A DNA stretch of 64,000 bases, from positions 620,001 to 684,000 of the forward strand of contig NZ_JACHJG010000003.1 of assembly GCF_014203545.1 (NCBI RefSeq). The letters run 5' to 3'. Each line of letters opens with the position of its first letter. The first letter of the stretch is position 1. Origin of the DNA: Streptomyces netropsis (lineage in GTDB: Bacteria > Actinomycetota > Actinomycetes > Streptomycetales > Streptomycetaceae). Both the position numbers and the translations under genes were made by a program. Positions 34,316-43,635 of the stretch are shown here, in pieces. A model generated the notes under the pieces. It was not told the origin of the DNA, ran no database searches, and saw only the letters and a list, made by a program, of their open reading frames with translations.

Positions 34316-34523
34316 GTCCTCAATCGCCGGACGGGCTTGATTTTGCGGCGCTGCCCGGTCATACGGCGGTCAAGGATGTCCTCAAGCGCCGGACGGGCTT
34401 GGTTTTCGCCACTCCGTGGCCATCGGACGGTCGAAGACGTCTTCAAGCGCCGGACGGGCTTGATTGTGCGGCGCTCCATGGTCATCGCACCGGTCACAGA
34501 CGTCCTCGAACGCCGGACGGGCT
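34316..34523. repeat. tandem array of four ~62-bp repeats with GCCGGACGGGCT core
   Basis: Copies start at 34316, 34378, 34439 and 34502 (periods 62, 61, 63). Each contains a 22-24-nt core of the form GTCCTCAA-GCGCCGGACGGG-CTTG, while the spacers between cores are more diverged. The last copy ends at the stop codon of the adenylate cyclase gene. The same core occurs at 47827-47848 (inverted) and 60548-60570. Confidence 0.85.
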
Positions 34524-35755
34524 CAGTTGCGGCGGGTCAGGAGCCAGGGTTCGACCACGCCCAGGCCTCGTACCGGGCGCTGCCACATCGGCTGGAGGGC
34601 GAAGCGGTACTTCTCCACCTCCTCGGGGGACGCCGACGCCGCGGCCTCCGCCTCCGACTTCGGGGCGTCGCCGCTGCGCGCGAGCTCCTCCGCGAAGGCG
34701 CCGTCCACCAGCACCGCGTCCTTCGGAGCTATCGACGTCAGCCGGGACGCCAGGTTCACCGTCGTGCCGAAGACGTCGCCCATCCGGGTCGTGACCGTCC
34801 CGAAGGCGATGCCGACCCGCAGCTCGGGCATCGTCTCGTCGTGGGTCAGGGTCTCGATCAGCCGCAGCCCGATCTCGGCAGCGGTGCCGGCGTCGTCCGC
34901 CGCGTAGAGCACCTCGTCGCCGAGGGTCTTGATGAGCCGGCCGCCGTGCGCCGCGACCAGGTCGGCGGCGGTCGTCTCGAAGGCCTCGACCAGCTCGCCC
35001 AGCTCCTCCTCCTCCAGACGGCGCGTCAGACGGGTGAAGCCCACCAGGTCCGCGAAGCCGACCGCGAGCCGCCGGTCGACCATCTCCGCGTCGTCCTGGG
35101 CCTGGACGACGCGGCCGGTGGCGGCGGCCAGCTGGCGCCGCCAGACGTAGACGAGGAACTCCTCCAGCTCCGGCAGCAACAGCTCGACCAGCGGATAGGT
35201 GATCTCCGTGCGGGTCATGCCCGGTTCCTGCGGCTCCGTCAGACCCTCCAGGAAGGAGTCGATCTGCCAGTCGGCGAGCCGTGCCGTGGTCTGCCCGGTG
35301 GACCGGGCGACCTGGACGGCCATGGGCTCGCTCAGCAGGCCCGCCTCGACCAGACCCGCCAGTCGGCGCAGCGCGAGGACGTCCGCCTCGGTCAGGGCCT
35401 TGGCCTGGCCGATGTCGGCGAAGCCCATGGCGCGCCAGAAACGGGAGGCCAGATCCATGGACACACCGGCCGCGCGCGCGGCCTGGAAGGGGGTGTAGCG
35501 ACGCTCGGCACCGAGGATCAGCGCCTCCAGCCGGAGCGCGAGCGGGTCCCCGCCCTCGTCACCGGAGTCCTCTACGTCCCTGCCCGAGGCGTCCCGGTGC
35601 GCGGCGTCCCGGTCCGGCCGTCCGGCCGACGGGCCGGACCCTTCGGCCCGCTTCCCGGCCGACTCGCCAGCGGTCCTACCGGCAGCCTCGCGCGCACCAC
35701 TGTCCTCTCCCGTAGCCCTCACGGCACGGGAGGTGCCCCCATCGTCGGCGGTCAC
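34523..35755 (-). CDS. cya: class III adenylate cyclase (class IIIb-like)
   Basis: Makes cAMP, which in Streptomyces affects germination and development. A 410-aa soluble protein: a disordered acidic N-terminus (1-70), a helical regulatory domain (about 75-215, ERRYTPFQAARAAGVS), then the cyclase domain with metal-binding Asp236 (GFADLVGFTRLTRR) and Asp280 (KTLGDEVLY), Lys276 for adenine and N334/R338 (VNLASR). The second adenine-specifying position, normally Asp, is Thr331 (VFGTTVNLASR), the hallmark of class IIIb. Confidence 0.92.
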   Translation of the reverse strand: MTADDGGTSRAVRATGEDSGAREAAGRTAGESAGKRAEGSGPSAGRPDRDAAHRDASGRDVEDSGDEGGDPLALRLEALILGAERRYTPFQAARAAGVSMDLASRFWRAMGFADIGQAKALTEADVLALRRLAGLVEAGLLSEPMAVQVARSTGQTTARLADWQIDSFLEGLTEPQEPGMTRTEITYPLVELLLPELEEFLVYVWRRQLAAATGRVVQAQDDAEMVDRRLAVGFADLVGFTRLTRRLEEEELGELVEAFETTAADLVAAHGGRLIKTLGDEVLYAADDAGTAAEIGLRLIETLTHDETMPELRVGIAFGTVTTRMGDVFGTTVNLASRLTSIAPKDAVLVDGAFAEELARSGDAPKSEAEAAASASPEEVEKYRFALQPMWQRPVRGLGVVEPWLLTRRN

Positions 35756-35946
35756 CGCCCGCCCCCTGTCCGATCCGTGCGCACTGCCCTGCCGATCGCT
35801 GCTCGCCTAGGTTCTGGGCACAACGATACGGCAGGTGTGCCGTAGCTCACTCTCTTGACGGTATCGGCTCACTCTTCCCGCCCACTCTTCCGGCCTCTCT
35901 TCGCCTCACCCCGGTGAAGCACTCGGGCCCATTCGCGGCGCCCGGT

Positions 35947-36804
35947 TCACTCCTCCGGCCGCGCCGGGCGCAGATGGACGATGTCGCCCGCGCCGACCGG
36001 CTCCTGCACGCCGTCCTCGGTCGCGAGCACCAGCCGGCCGTCGCCGTCCACGGCCACCGCCTCCCCGACCAGCTCGCGCCCGCCGGGCAGTTCGGCCCGT
36101 ACGGTCCGGCCGAGCGTCGCGCAGCCGGCCGCGTACGCCTGCTGCAGCCGGCACGCCCCCGGGTCGCCCCCGGCGCGCCGCCACTCGCCGTACCACTCCT
36201 CGACCGACCGCAGCACGGCCCGCAGCAGCGGATCGCGGTCCAGCACCTTCGCCCCGGCGAGCGCCAGCGAACCCGCCGTGGGCACCGGCAGTTCGTCGGC
36301 GCGCAGCGAGACGTTGAGGCCGATGCCGACGACGACGCTGTCGCCGGTCCGCTCGGCGAGGATCCCGCCCGCCTTGCGCTCGGCACCCTCGACCTCGATC
36401 AGTAGGTCGTTGGGCCACTTCAGGGCCATGTCGACGCCCGCCGCGCGGGCCAGGGCCGTCGCCGTGGCGACGCCGGCGAGCAGCGGCAACCAGCCCCACC
36501 GCTCGGCCGGTACGTCCGGGCCGGGGGTGAGCAGGAAGGAGAAGAACAGCCCGGAGCGCGGCGGCGCCGACCACGTGCGGTCGAGCCGGCCGCGCCCGGC
36601 GGTCTGCTCCTCGGCGACGAGCACCGCGCCCTCGGCCCCGCCGGAGGCGACGAGGTCCGAGTTGGTGGACCCGGTGCTCGCGACCACGTCGACGGAGGTC
36701 CACAGCCCGTCGGGGCGGAGCAGGCCGCGCCGCAGGGAGGTGGTGTTGAGCGGGGGCCGGTCGAGGTCGGACCAGGGGTTGCCGGAAGCGTCGGAGGGCG
36801 TCAT
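35947..36804 (-). CDS. birA: biotin--[acetyl-CoA carboxylase] ligase
   Basis: Attaches biotin to the lysine of biotin carboxyl carrier domains, here probably that of the AccA2 protein encoded about 9 kb away. A 285-aa single-function ligase without the N-terminal repressor HTH of E. coli BirA. Motifs seen: STNSDL, the biotin/ATP loop [21 protein letters not shown] and GIGLNVS. It is divergent from pccB with a 148-nt shared control region. An ATG at 36816 is a less likely start. Confidence 0.93.
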   Translation of the reverse strand: MTPSDASGNPWSDLDRPPLNTTSLRRGLLRPDGLWTSVDVVASTGSTNSDLVASGGAEGAVLVAEEQTAGRGRLDRTWSAPPRSGLFFSFLLTPGPDVPAERWGWLPLLAGVATATALARAAGVDMALKWPNDLLIEVEGAERKAGGILAERTGDSVVVGIGLNVSLRADELPVPTAGSLALAGAKVLDRDPLLRAVLRSVEEWYGEWRRAGGDPGACRLQQAYAAGCATLGRTVRAELPGGRELVGEAVAVDGDGRLVLATEDGVQEPVGAGDIVHLRPARPEE

Positions 36805-36952
36805 AACAGCCACCATAGGAGGGAAACCACAGCGAACCGGTGTGGCCAACGACGCACTTCCGGAGCGCACCCGCGCCGATACGCTACGAACCGGTAGCCA
36901 GTCGGTAGCCAGTGACCCCCGCCCCCTCAGGACGAGCAGGAGCCGCATCCCG

Positions 36953-38557
36953 ATGTCCGAGCCAGACACCAGTGGAATCGACGGTATCGACATCCACACC
37001 ACCGCCGGGAAGCTCGCGGATCTTCAGCGCCGGATCGATGAGGCGACTCACGCCGGCTCCGCGCGGGCGGTGGAAAAGCAGCACGCCAAGGGCAAGTTGA
37101 CGGCACGCGAGCGCATCGAGCTGCTGCTGGACGAGGGCTCGTTCGTCGAGCTGGACGAGTTCGCCCGGCACCGCTCGACCAACTTCGGCATCGAGAACAA
37201 CCGCCCGTACGGCGACGGCGTCGTCACCGGTTACGGCACGGTCGACGGCCGTACGGTCTGCGTGTACTCGCAGGACTTCACCATTTTCGGCGGTTCGCTC
37301 GGCGAGGTCTACGGCGAGAAGATCGTCAAGGTGATGGACTTCGCCCTGAAGACCGGCTGTCCGATCGTCGGCATCAACGACGGTGGCGGCGCCCGGATCC
37401 AGGAGGGCGTCGTGGCCCTCGGACTGTTTGCCGAGATCTTCCGTCGAAACGTCCACGGCTCGGGTGTCATCCCGCAGATTTCCCTGATCGTCGGCCCCTG
37501 CGCGGGCGGCGCGGTGTACTCCCCCGCGATCACCGACTTCACCGTGATGGTCGACCAGACCTCGCACATGTTCATCACCGGTCCCGACGTCATCAAGACG
37601 GTCACCGGCGAGGACGTCGGCTTCGAGGAGCTGGGCGGCGCCCGTACGCACAACACCACCTCGGGCGTGGCGCACCACATGGCGGGTGACGAGAAGGACG
37701 CCATCGACTACGTCAAGGCGCTGCTGTCCTACCTGCCGTCCAACAACCTCTCCGAGCCCCCGGCCTACCCCGAGGAGGCGGACCTGGAGACCTCGGAGAC
37801 CGACCGCGAGCTGGACGCGCTCATCCCGGACTCGGCGAACCAGCCGTACGACATGCACACCGCGATCGAGCACGTGCTGGACGACGGCGAGTTCCTGGAG
37901 ACGCAGGCGCTCTTCGCGCCGAACATCATCACCGGCTTCGGCCGGGTCGAGGGCCACCCCGTCGGCATCGTCGCCAACCAGCCGATGCAGTTCGCCGGCT
38001 GCCTCGACATCAACGCGAGCGAGAAGGCCGCGCGCTTCGTGCGCACCTGCGACGCCTTCAACGTCCCGGTGCTGACCTTCGTGGACGTCCCCGGCTTCCT
38101 GCCGGGCACCGACCAGGAGTACAACGGCATCATCCGGCGCGGCGCCAAGCTGATCTACGCCTACGCCGAGGCCACCGTCCCGCTGATCACCGTGATCACC
38201 CGCAAGGCGTTCGGCGGCGCGTACGACGTCATGGGCTCCAAGCACCTGGGCGCGGACCTCAACCTCGCCTGGCCCACCGCGCAGATCGCCGTGATGGGCG
38301 CCCAGGGCGCGGTGAACATCCTGCACCGCCGCACGATCGCCGCGGCGCCGGAGGTGGAGCGGGAGGCGCTGCGCGCCAAGCTGATCGCGGACTACGAGGA
38401 CGCGCTGCTCAACCCGTACGCGGCCGCCGAGCGCGGTTACGTCGACGCGGTGATCATGCCGTCCGAGACGCGCCGCCACATCGTGCGCGGGCTGCGGACG
38501 CTGCGCGACAAGCGCGAGTCGCTGCCGCCGAAGAAGCACGGCAACATCCCGCTGTAG
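36953..38557 (+). CDS. pccB: propionyl/acyl-CoA carboxylase beta subunit (carboxyltransferase)
   Basis: Transfers CO2 from carboxybiotin to propionyl- or acetyl-CoA, supplying methylmalonyl-CoA and malonyl-CoA for polyketide and lipid synthesis. Its 534 aa matches Streptomyces PccB. Two crotonase-like halves carry the oxyanion-hole pairs GGARIQEG and [13 protein letters not shown] in the first, and [10 protein letters not shown] and [14 protein letters not shown] in the second. It ends with the family's [14 protein letters not shown] lies about 10 nt upstream of the ATG. The epsilon subunit gene follows directly. Confidence 0.95.
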   Translation: MSEPDTSGIDGIDIHTTAGKLADLQRRIDEATHAGSARAVEKQHAKGKLTARERIELLLDEGSFVELDEFARHRSTNFGIENNRPYGDGVVTGYGTVDGRTVCVYSQDFTIFGGSLGEVYGEKIVKVMDFALKTGCPIVGINDGGGARIQEGVVALGLFAEIFRRNVHGSGVIPQISLIVGPCAGGAVYSPAITDFTVMVDQTSHMFITGPDVIKTVTGEDVGFEELGGARTHNTTSGVAHHMAGDEKDAIDYVKALLSYLPSNNLSEPPAYPEEADLETSETDRELDALIPDSANQPYDMHTAIEHVLDDGEFLETQALFAPNIITGFGRVEGHPVGIVANQPMQFAGCLDINASEKAARFVRTCDAFNVPVLTFVDVPGFLPGTDQEYNGIIRRGAKLIYAYAEATVPLITVITRKAFGGAYDVMGSKHLGADLNLAWPTAQIAVMGAQGAVNILHRRTIAAAPEVEREALRAKLIADYEDALLNPYAAAERGYVDAVIMPSETRRHIVRGLRTLRDKRESLPPKKHGNIPL

Positions 38558-38602
38558 CCACCGCTTGAGTCCTCGCCGTCCTTTCGAGGAAGGGATCCAC
38601 TC

Positions 38603-38809
38603 GTGATCAAGGTCGTACGGGGCAACCCCACCCCGGAGGAGCTGGCCGCCGCACTGGCGGTGGTCCAAGCCCGCGCGGCGGCCCGCGCCGCCGCCGCGCC
38701 GGAGGGCGAGGCCCGGCCGGAGTGGGCCGACCCGGCCCGCCTGGTCGCGGCCCGGCGCGTCCCCCGCCCGAGCCCCCGCGCCTGGCGGACGACGTACTGG
38801 CCCGCCTAG
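38603..38809 (+). CDS. accE: acyl-CoA carboxylase epsilon subunit
   Basis: A 68-aa protein with the family's N-terminus IKVVRGNPTPEELAAALAVVQAR and C-terminal W-x-x-x-YWPA. The epsilon subunit binds the beta subunit and stimulates carboxylase activity in actinomycetes. It is 45 nt downstream of pccB with an AAGGGA ribosome binding site, so they share an operon. Confidence 0.92.
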   Translation: MIKVVRGNPTPEELAAALAVVQARAAARAAAAPEGEARPEWADPARLVAARRVPRPSPRAWRTTYWPA

Positions 38810-39017
38810 GCCTGTCCGGCGGATCTTCGCCTCGGCGAGCGGCATCCGGTGGGTGCGCTCGCACGGCGGAGGGCCGCCCGGCCACCGCTGGGAGGTGCCC
38901 CGGTGCCAGGCACCGGGAGCATACGAAGGTCCACCGGACAGGCCTGGGCCCCGGGCCCCCCGCGCCTGAGTACGCGTACTCAGGCGCGCCGGGCATTCCG
39001 GGCGGACCATTGGCACC
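38810..39017. other. intergenic region with hairpins downstream of accE
   Basis: No gene is supported here. It contains a 9-bp inverted repeat around 38899-38917 (CCCGGTGCC, A, GGCACCGGG) and the 28-bp palindrome listed separately. These are candidates for termination of the pccB-accE operon, though neither has a T-tract. Confidence 0.5.
38961..38988. repeat. perfect 28-bp palindrome
   Basis: Positions 38961-38974 are exactly the reverse complement of 38975-38988, with core CTGAGTACGCGTACTCAG and no loop. A stem with no loop is an unusual terminator, so a protein-binding site is equally possible. It lies 30 nt before the small membrane ORF. Confidence 0.75.
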
Positions 39018-39146
39018 ATGCTCTGGTCCGACCCGCCCGACGAACCGCCCGAGGAGCTGCGCGAGGCGCAGGCGATGCTCCGGAGAGCGGGCGTCGTGCT
39101 CGCGGTCGGCATGGTGATCCTCTTCTTCATACTCGGCGTGGCCTGA
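39018..39146 (+). CDS. possible 42-aa membrane protein
   Basis: An ATG-started frame of 43 codons encoding an acidic N-terminus (DPPDEPPEELREAQAMLRRA) and a C-terminal membrane helix (VVLAVGMVILFFILGVA). Composition and the clean hydrophobic end suggest a real gene. There is no strong ribosome binding site (GGCGGACC upstream). I recall small conserved proteins of this type between accE and maf in Streptomyces. Confidence 0.5.
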   Translation: MLWSDPPDEPPEELREAQAMLRRAGVVLAVGMVILFFILGVA

Positions 39147-39268
39147 ACCGCACCGGGCCCGTAACAGGGGTCACAGCGGACACACAGGTGCATTTCATCT
39201 GCAACCAAAACCATCCCCATTCGCATCACTACCAGTGATATGCCGCGAACCGGGGAGTGCGTCGAACC

Positions 39269-40729
39269 ATGAACAGGCCCGTACGCCACATAGCGATATT
39301 CGTCGGGGTGCTGGTATTCGCCCTGCTCGCCCAGGCCACCTGGGTGCAGTTCGCACGCAACGGCGAGCTCTCGAACCACGAGAAGAACCACCGGGTGACG
39401 ATCGCCCGGTTCGCCCAGCCGCGCGGCAGCATCATCGTCGGCGGCCAGCCCGTCACCGGTTCCGTGGCGACCGACGGCGACCTGAAGTACAAGCGCACCT
39501 TCAAGGACGGCGCGATGTACGCGCCCGTCACCGGCTTCTCCTCGCAGGGCTACGGCAACACCTTCCTGGAGGGCGTCAACGACAAGCTGCTCAGCGGCAA
39601 GGACGACCGGCTCTTCTTCCAGCACACCAGTGACATGCTCACGGGCAAGAAGTCCGGTGGCGGCGATGTGGTGACGACCATCGACCCCAAGGCGCAGAAG
39701 GCCGCCTACGAGGGCCTCGGCAAGTACAAGGGCGCGGTCGTCGCGCTCGACCCGCGCACCGGCAAGATCCTCGCGCTGGCCTCCACCCCGTCCTACGACC
39801 CGTCGCTCATCGCCGGGCAGTCCGCCAAGGACAAGGCGGAGTGGAAGAAGCTCCAGGACGACAAGGACAAGCCGATGAACAACCGGGCGCTGCGCGAGCG
39901 GTTCCCCCCGGGCTCGACGTTCAAGATCCTCACCGCGGCCGCGGCGCTGGAGCACGGGCTGGTCTCGGACATCGACGCCAAGGGCGACGCGCCGGCCCCC
40001 TACCAGCTGCCCGACAGCACCACGAAGATCGGCAACGACATCGCGTCCGCGCCCTGCGACAAGGCCTCCCTCAAGACCGGCCTCCAGTGGTCGTGCAACA
40101 ACGTCTTCCTGGACCTCGCGGCCAAGCTGGGCAAGGACAAGATGCGGGAGACGGCGGAGAAGTTCGGCTTCAACTCCGAGGTGTTCACCCCGGTGCGGGC
40201 CAGCGAGAGCCTCTACCCCAAGAAGCTCGACCGTCCGCAGACCGCACTGACCGGCATGGGCCAGGGAAGCCTGGACAGCACGCCGCTCCAGATCGCGATG
40301 ATGACCGCCGGCCTCGCCAACGACGGCAAGGTGATGAAGCCCTACATGGTCGAGGAGCTGCGCGGTCCCGATCTGTCCGTCCTGGAGAAGCACCAGCCCG
40401 AGGTCATGAACCAGGCCGTCTCCGCCGAGACCGCCAAGAAGGTCCAGGCGATGATGGAGAACACCGCCGAGAACGGCACCGGCAAGAAGGCGCTCATCGA
40501 CGGCGTCACGGTCGGCGCGAAGACCGGCACCGCGCAGCACGGTGTGAACAACGAGAAGCTGCCGTACGCCTGGTTCGTCTCCTACGCCAAGCAGGGCGAC
40601 GGTTCGCCGGTCGCCGTCGCCGTGTTCATCGACCCCGAAGGCTCGGGCATCGACCGCGAGGAGATCTCCGGCGGCGGGCTCGCGGGGCCCATCGCGAAGA
40701 AGGTCATGGAGTCGGTCCTCAAGAAGTAA
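39269..40729 (+). CDS. class B penicillin-binding protein (PbpA-like transpeptidase)
   Basis: A D,D-transpeptidase acting outside the membrane. Its 486 aa has an N-terminal membrane anchor (residues 7-25), a short pedestal domain (ARFAQPRGSIIVGGQPVTGS) and a transpeptidase domain with STFK (216-219), SCN (275-277) and KTG (418-420). The size and RGSI motif fit Streptomyces PbpA-type PBPs. It is monocistronic and not next to ftsW/rodA or division genes. The ATG at 39269 has GGGGAG about 11 nt upstream. Confidence 0.93.
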   Translation: MNRPVRHIAIFVGVLVFALLAQATWVQFARNGELSNHEKNHRVTIARFAQPRGSIIVGGQPVTGSVATDGDLKYKRTFKDGAMYAPVTGFSSQGYGNTFLEGVNDKLLSGKDDRLFFQHTSDMLTGKKSGGGDVVTTIDPKAQKAAYEGLGKYKGAVVALDPRTGKILALASTPSYDPSLIAGQSAKDKAEWKKLQDDKDKPMNNRALRERFPPGSTFKILTAAAALEHGLVSDIDAKGDAPAPYQLPDSTTKIGNDIASAPCDKASLKTGLQWSCNNVFLDLAAKLGKDKMRETAEKFGFNSEVFTPVRASESLYPKKLDRPQTALTGMGQGSLDSTPLQIAMMTAGLANDGKVMKPYMVEELRGPDLSVLEKHQPEVMNQAVSAETAKKVQAMMENTAENGTGKKALIDGVTVGAKTGTAQHGVNNEKLPYAWFVSYAKQGDGSPVAVAVFIDPEGSGIDREEISGGGLAGPIAKKVMESVLKK

Positions 40730-40890
40730 CAGCCGCTGCTGTCACGGCCGTTCAACTACCCATCAAACACCCACCGACGGAAAATCGTACGATCTTCGGA
40801 CTTAACTGAGAGGTAATCGCTCCGCCCCTGCCTCGTCATGTCCTGTGACTAGAATCGATCACCACAGTCACTCGAACGAGGGAGCGGGAT

Positions 40891-41274
40891 GTGATGCGCC
40901 TCCGGTCCGCCGGCTTCGTCGGCACGCTCCTCGCCCTCGTCCTGTCGCTGTTACTGCTCGCCCAGACGGCGGCATCCGCGGAACCCGCGATGTCGCCGTC
41001 GTCGGCCTCGTACACGGCCCAGGCCGCCGAGTCCGACCGCCTCCACTCCGACGACCGCGGCGACGACGAACAGATCCGTCGCGGCCGGTCCTCCATCGGC
41101 ACCGGCACCACGTCGCAGCTCCGGCAGCGACCCACCCCCACCGCGCCCACCGGGAACTCGCCGGACGCCGCGCGCGTTGGAACGGGTGCGGGGCAGCCCG
41201 ACTGGCGGATGCCCGCGTCAGCTCGCGGATCCAGCCATCAACTCTCCGCCGTCTTCCAGGTCTTCAGGCACTGA
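40891..41274 (+). CDS. small secreted protein of unknown function
   Basis: A 127-aa protein with a signal peptide (residues 3-30, VGTLLALVLSLLLLAQTAASA) and a mature part rich in Ser, Thr, Arg and Pro with no recognisable fold. GTG (40891) and ATG (40894) overlap; GAGGGAG upstream serves either. It precedes the carbonic anhydrase gene on the same strand. No homologous family recognised. Confidence 0.65.
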   Translation: MMRLRSAGFVGTLLALVLSLLLLAQTAASAEPAMSPSSASYTAQAAESDRLHSDDRGDDEQIRRGRSSIGTGTTSQLRQRPTPTAPTGNSPDAARVGTGAGQPDWRMPASARGSSHQLSAVFQVFRH

Positions 41275-41438
41275 CAGGTCCTCAGACACTGAGCACGGCG
41301 GCTTCGCCGATTTCTCGGCCGCACCGCTCTCTTCGGTGCTTCACACCCATACCCACATAAGTCCATACGAGACGTACCGACGACGCAACGTCTTCGATGT
41401 CCGACCGACAACGACGACCTCCAGGAGGTCAGCCGTTC

Positions 41439-42047
41439 ATGCAGTCCCTCATCGACCACGCCCGCGCCTTTCCCACCCGCGCGCCTCAATCCACCGGGGA
41501 ACTCAGCGGCCTTGAGCTGGGCCAGTCCCCCGAAGCACTGTTCATCACCTGTTCCGACTCCCGCGTCGTGCCGACACTCATCACCGGGACCCGTCCCGGC
41601 GATCTGTTCGAACTTCGCACAGCGGGCAACATCGTTCCCGAATACAGCACCGAACACCCCTCCGGCGAAATGGCCACCATCGAGTACGCGGTCTCGGTGC
41701 TCGGCGTCCGCGACATCATCGTCTGCGGGCACTCCCACTGCGGCGCCGTGGGTGCTTTGGTGCGCGACGAGGACCTGACCCAGGTGCCCGCCGTCCGGGG
41801 GTGGCTGGAGCGCGGGGCGTCGGCCGAGCTGAAGGTGCCGGGCGCCGGCACCGACGGCCTCGACGTCGCCGAGCCCGTGCAGCGGCACGCCCTCGCCCAG
41901 CTCGACCGGCTGCGCGCCTACCCCTGCGTCGCCGAGCGGCTCGCCGACGGCGAACTCGCTCTGCACGCCTGGTACTACGAGGTCCACACCGGGGCCGTCC
42001 TCGCCCACCAGACCACTGGCGACGAAGCCGAGTTCCTGCCCCTGTGA
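41439..42047 (+). CDS. beta-class carbonic anhydrase
   Basis: Interconverts CO2 and bicarbonate. A 202-aa protein. Zinc ligands are Cys38 (ITCSDSR), His98 and Cys101 (CGHSHCGA), with the Asp40-Arg42 dyad intact. The ATG at 41439 is selected by AGGAGG about 11 nt upstream; an ATG at 41397 would add 14 residues. It is 66 nt upstream of a SulP transporter gene, so the two probably work together on bicarbonate. Confidence 0.93.
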   Translation: MQSLIDHARAFPTRAPQSTGELSGLELGQSPEALFITCSDSRVVPTLITGTRPGDLFELRTAGNIVPEYSTEHPSGEMATIEYAVSVLGVRDIIVCGHSHCGAVGALVRDEDLTQVPAVRGWLERGASAELKVPGAGTDGLDVAEPVQRHALAQLDRLRAYPCVAERLADGELALHAWYYEVHTGAVLAHQTTGDEAEFLPL

Positions 42048-42113
42048 ACCGCCGGTGGTGATCCGCGGCATCGGGTCACCACTGCTCGCCTTCCCCACCT
42101 ACGTGAGGAATTC

Positions 42114-43598
42114 ATGCTTTCCAGATTCCGTTCCGCCGACCTGCGACGCGACTTCACCGCTTCGCTCGTCGTTTTCCTCGTAGCCCTCCCCCTGTGCGTC
42201 GGCGTCGCCGTCGCCTCCGGGGTCCCCGCCGAGCTCGGCCTGGTCACCGGCATCGTCGGCGGCCTCGTCGTCGGCCTGCTGCCCGGCAGCTCCCTCCAGG
42301 TCAGCGGCCCGGCCGCCGGGCTGACCGTGCTCGTCTACGAGGCCGTCCAGACCCATGGGCTCGGCACCCTCGGGGTGATCGTCCTGGCGGCCGGCGCCAT
42401 CCAACTCGCCCTTGGTTTCCTGGGGTTCGGGCGCTGGTTCCGCGCCATCTCCGTCGCCGTCGTCCAGGGGATGCTGGCCGGCATCGGGCTCGTCCTCATC
42501 CTCGGCCAGTCCTACGCGATGGCCGACCTCAAGGCCCCCAGCACCGGGCTGGACAAGATGGCCGGGCTCCCCGGCCTCGTCGGCGACATCGCCGCCGAAC
42601 GGACGGCCCTGTCCGCGTTCGCCCTGGGCGCCGGGACCATCGCCGTCCTGGTGCTCTGGAAGAAGCTGCCCGCGCGGATCTCCGGCATCGTGCCGGCGGC
42701 GCTGGTGGCCGTGGCGCTCGCCACGGCCACCACGGCACTCTTCTCCCTGCCCGTCGCCAAGGTCGAGGTGAAGGGACTGCTGGAGGCCATCCAGCCGCCC
42801 GGCGTCGACGCCTTCTCCGACCTGGGCGACGTGGCCCTGCTCGGCACGATCCTGGCGTTCACCCTCATCGCCTCCGCCGAAAGCCTGTTCAGCGCCGCGG
42901 CGGTGGACCGGATGCACGACGGACCGCGCACCCAGTACGACAAGGAGCTGATGGCCCAGGGCGCGGGCAACGCCGTCTGCGGGCTGCTCGGCGCGCTGCC
43001 GATGACCGCGGTCATCGTGCGCAGCGCGGCCAACGTCCAGGCGGGCGCCCGCACCAAGGCCTCGCGCGTCCTGCACGGCCTGTGGCTGCTGCTGTTCGCG
43101 GCACTGCTCCCGGCGGCGCTCGGCGTGATCCCGATCGCCGCCCTCGCGGGTGTGCTGGTGCACGCGGGCTGCAAGCTCGTCCCGGTCCGTGAGCTGGTTC
43201 CGCTGTGGCGCGCGCACCGCGGCGAGGCCGTGGTGCTGACGGTCACCGCCGTCGCCATCGTCACGACGAACATGTTCGAGGGCGTCCTGATCGGTCTGGC
43301 CCTCGCGGTCGCCAAGACCGCCTGGGAGATCTCCCACGTCCAGATGAACGTCAAGGACGGCGACACCGGCTCCATCCACGTCCGGCTCACCGGCAACGCC
43401 ACGTTCCTGCGGCTGCCGCACATGCTCGACACCCTCGAAGCGCTGCCGAAGGACCGGCCGATCGAACTCGACCTGTCCGGGCTCCGGCACCTCGACCACG
43501 CGTGCCTGACCGCCCTCACGAACTGGGCGGACCGGCACAACGAGGAGGGCACGGAACCGGTCCGGATGAGCGGGAAGGTGGCCGCGGCCGTCGGCTGA
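42114..43598 (+). CDS. SulP family anion (probably bicarbonate) transporter
   Basis: A 494-aa protein with about 12-14 membrane segments: N-terminal [21 protein letters not shown] and the [17 protein letters not shown] motif in the core, followed by a cytoplasmic STAS domain (about 400-490, [22 protein letters not shown]). SulP proteins carry sulfate, bicarbonate or other anions. Pairing with carbonic anhydrase, as in BicA-like systems, points to bicarbonate. TGAGGAA lies 6 nt before the ATG. Confidence 0.9.
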   Translation: MLSRFRSADLRRDFTASLVVFLVALPLCVGVAVASGVPAELGLVTGIVGGLVVGLLPGSSLQVSGPAAGLTVLVYEAVQTHGLGTLGVIVLAAGAIQLALGFLGFGRWFRAISVAVVQGMLAGIGLVLILGQSYAMADLKAPSTGLDKMAGLPGLVGDIAAERTALSAFALGAGTIAVLVLWKKLPARISGIVPAALVAVALATATTALFSLPVAKVEVKGLLEAIQPPGVDAFSDLGDVALLGTILAFTLIASAESLFSAAAVDRMHDGPRTQYDKELMAQGAGNAVCGLLGALPMTAVIVRSAANVQAGARTKASRVLHGLWLLLFAALLPAALGVIPIAALAGVLVHAGCKLVPVRELVPLWRAHRGEAVVLTVTAVAIVTTNMFEGVLIGLALAVAKTAWEISHVQMNVKDGDTGSIHVRLTGNATFLRLPHMLDTLEALPKDRPIELDLSGLRHLDHACLTALTNWADRHNEEGTEPVRMSGKVAAAVG

Positions 43599-43635
43599 GC
43601 CACCCTCGGGCGGCGGACCTCATAGGCTGGCCCGT

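Noticed and set aside
34316..34523. Repeat-spacer pattern considered as a CRISPR array
   Set aside because: The cores are not flanked by cas genes, the spacers resemble each other (shared GCGGCGCT and GGTCAT segments), and the same core occurs singly elsewhere in the window.
36884..40540. A 1218-codon open frame on the minus strand opposite pccB, accE and the PBP gene
   Set aside because: It is antisense to three well-supported genes and its translation is a low-complexity Arg/Gly/Val/Leu mixture typical of the reverse frame of high-GC coding DNA.
42047..42114. Possibility that carbonic anhydrase and SulP are one frameshifted fusion gene
   Set aside because: Each has a proper start, stop and ribosome binding site, and both are full length.
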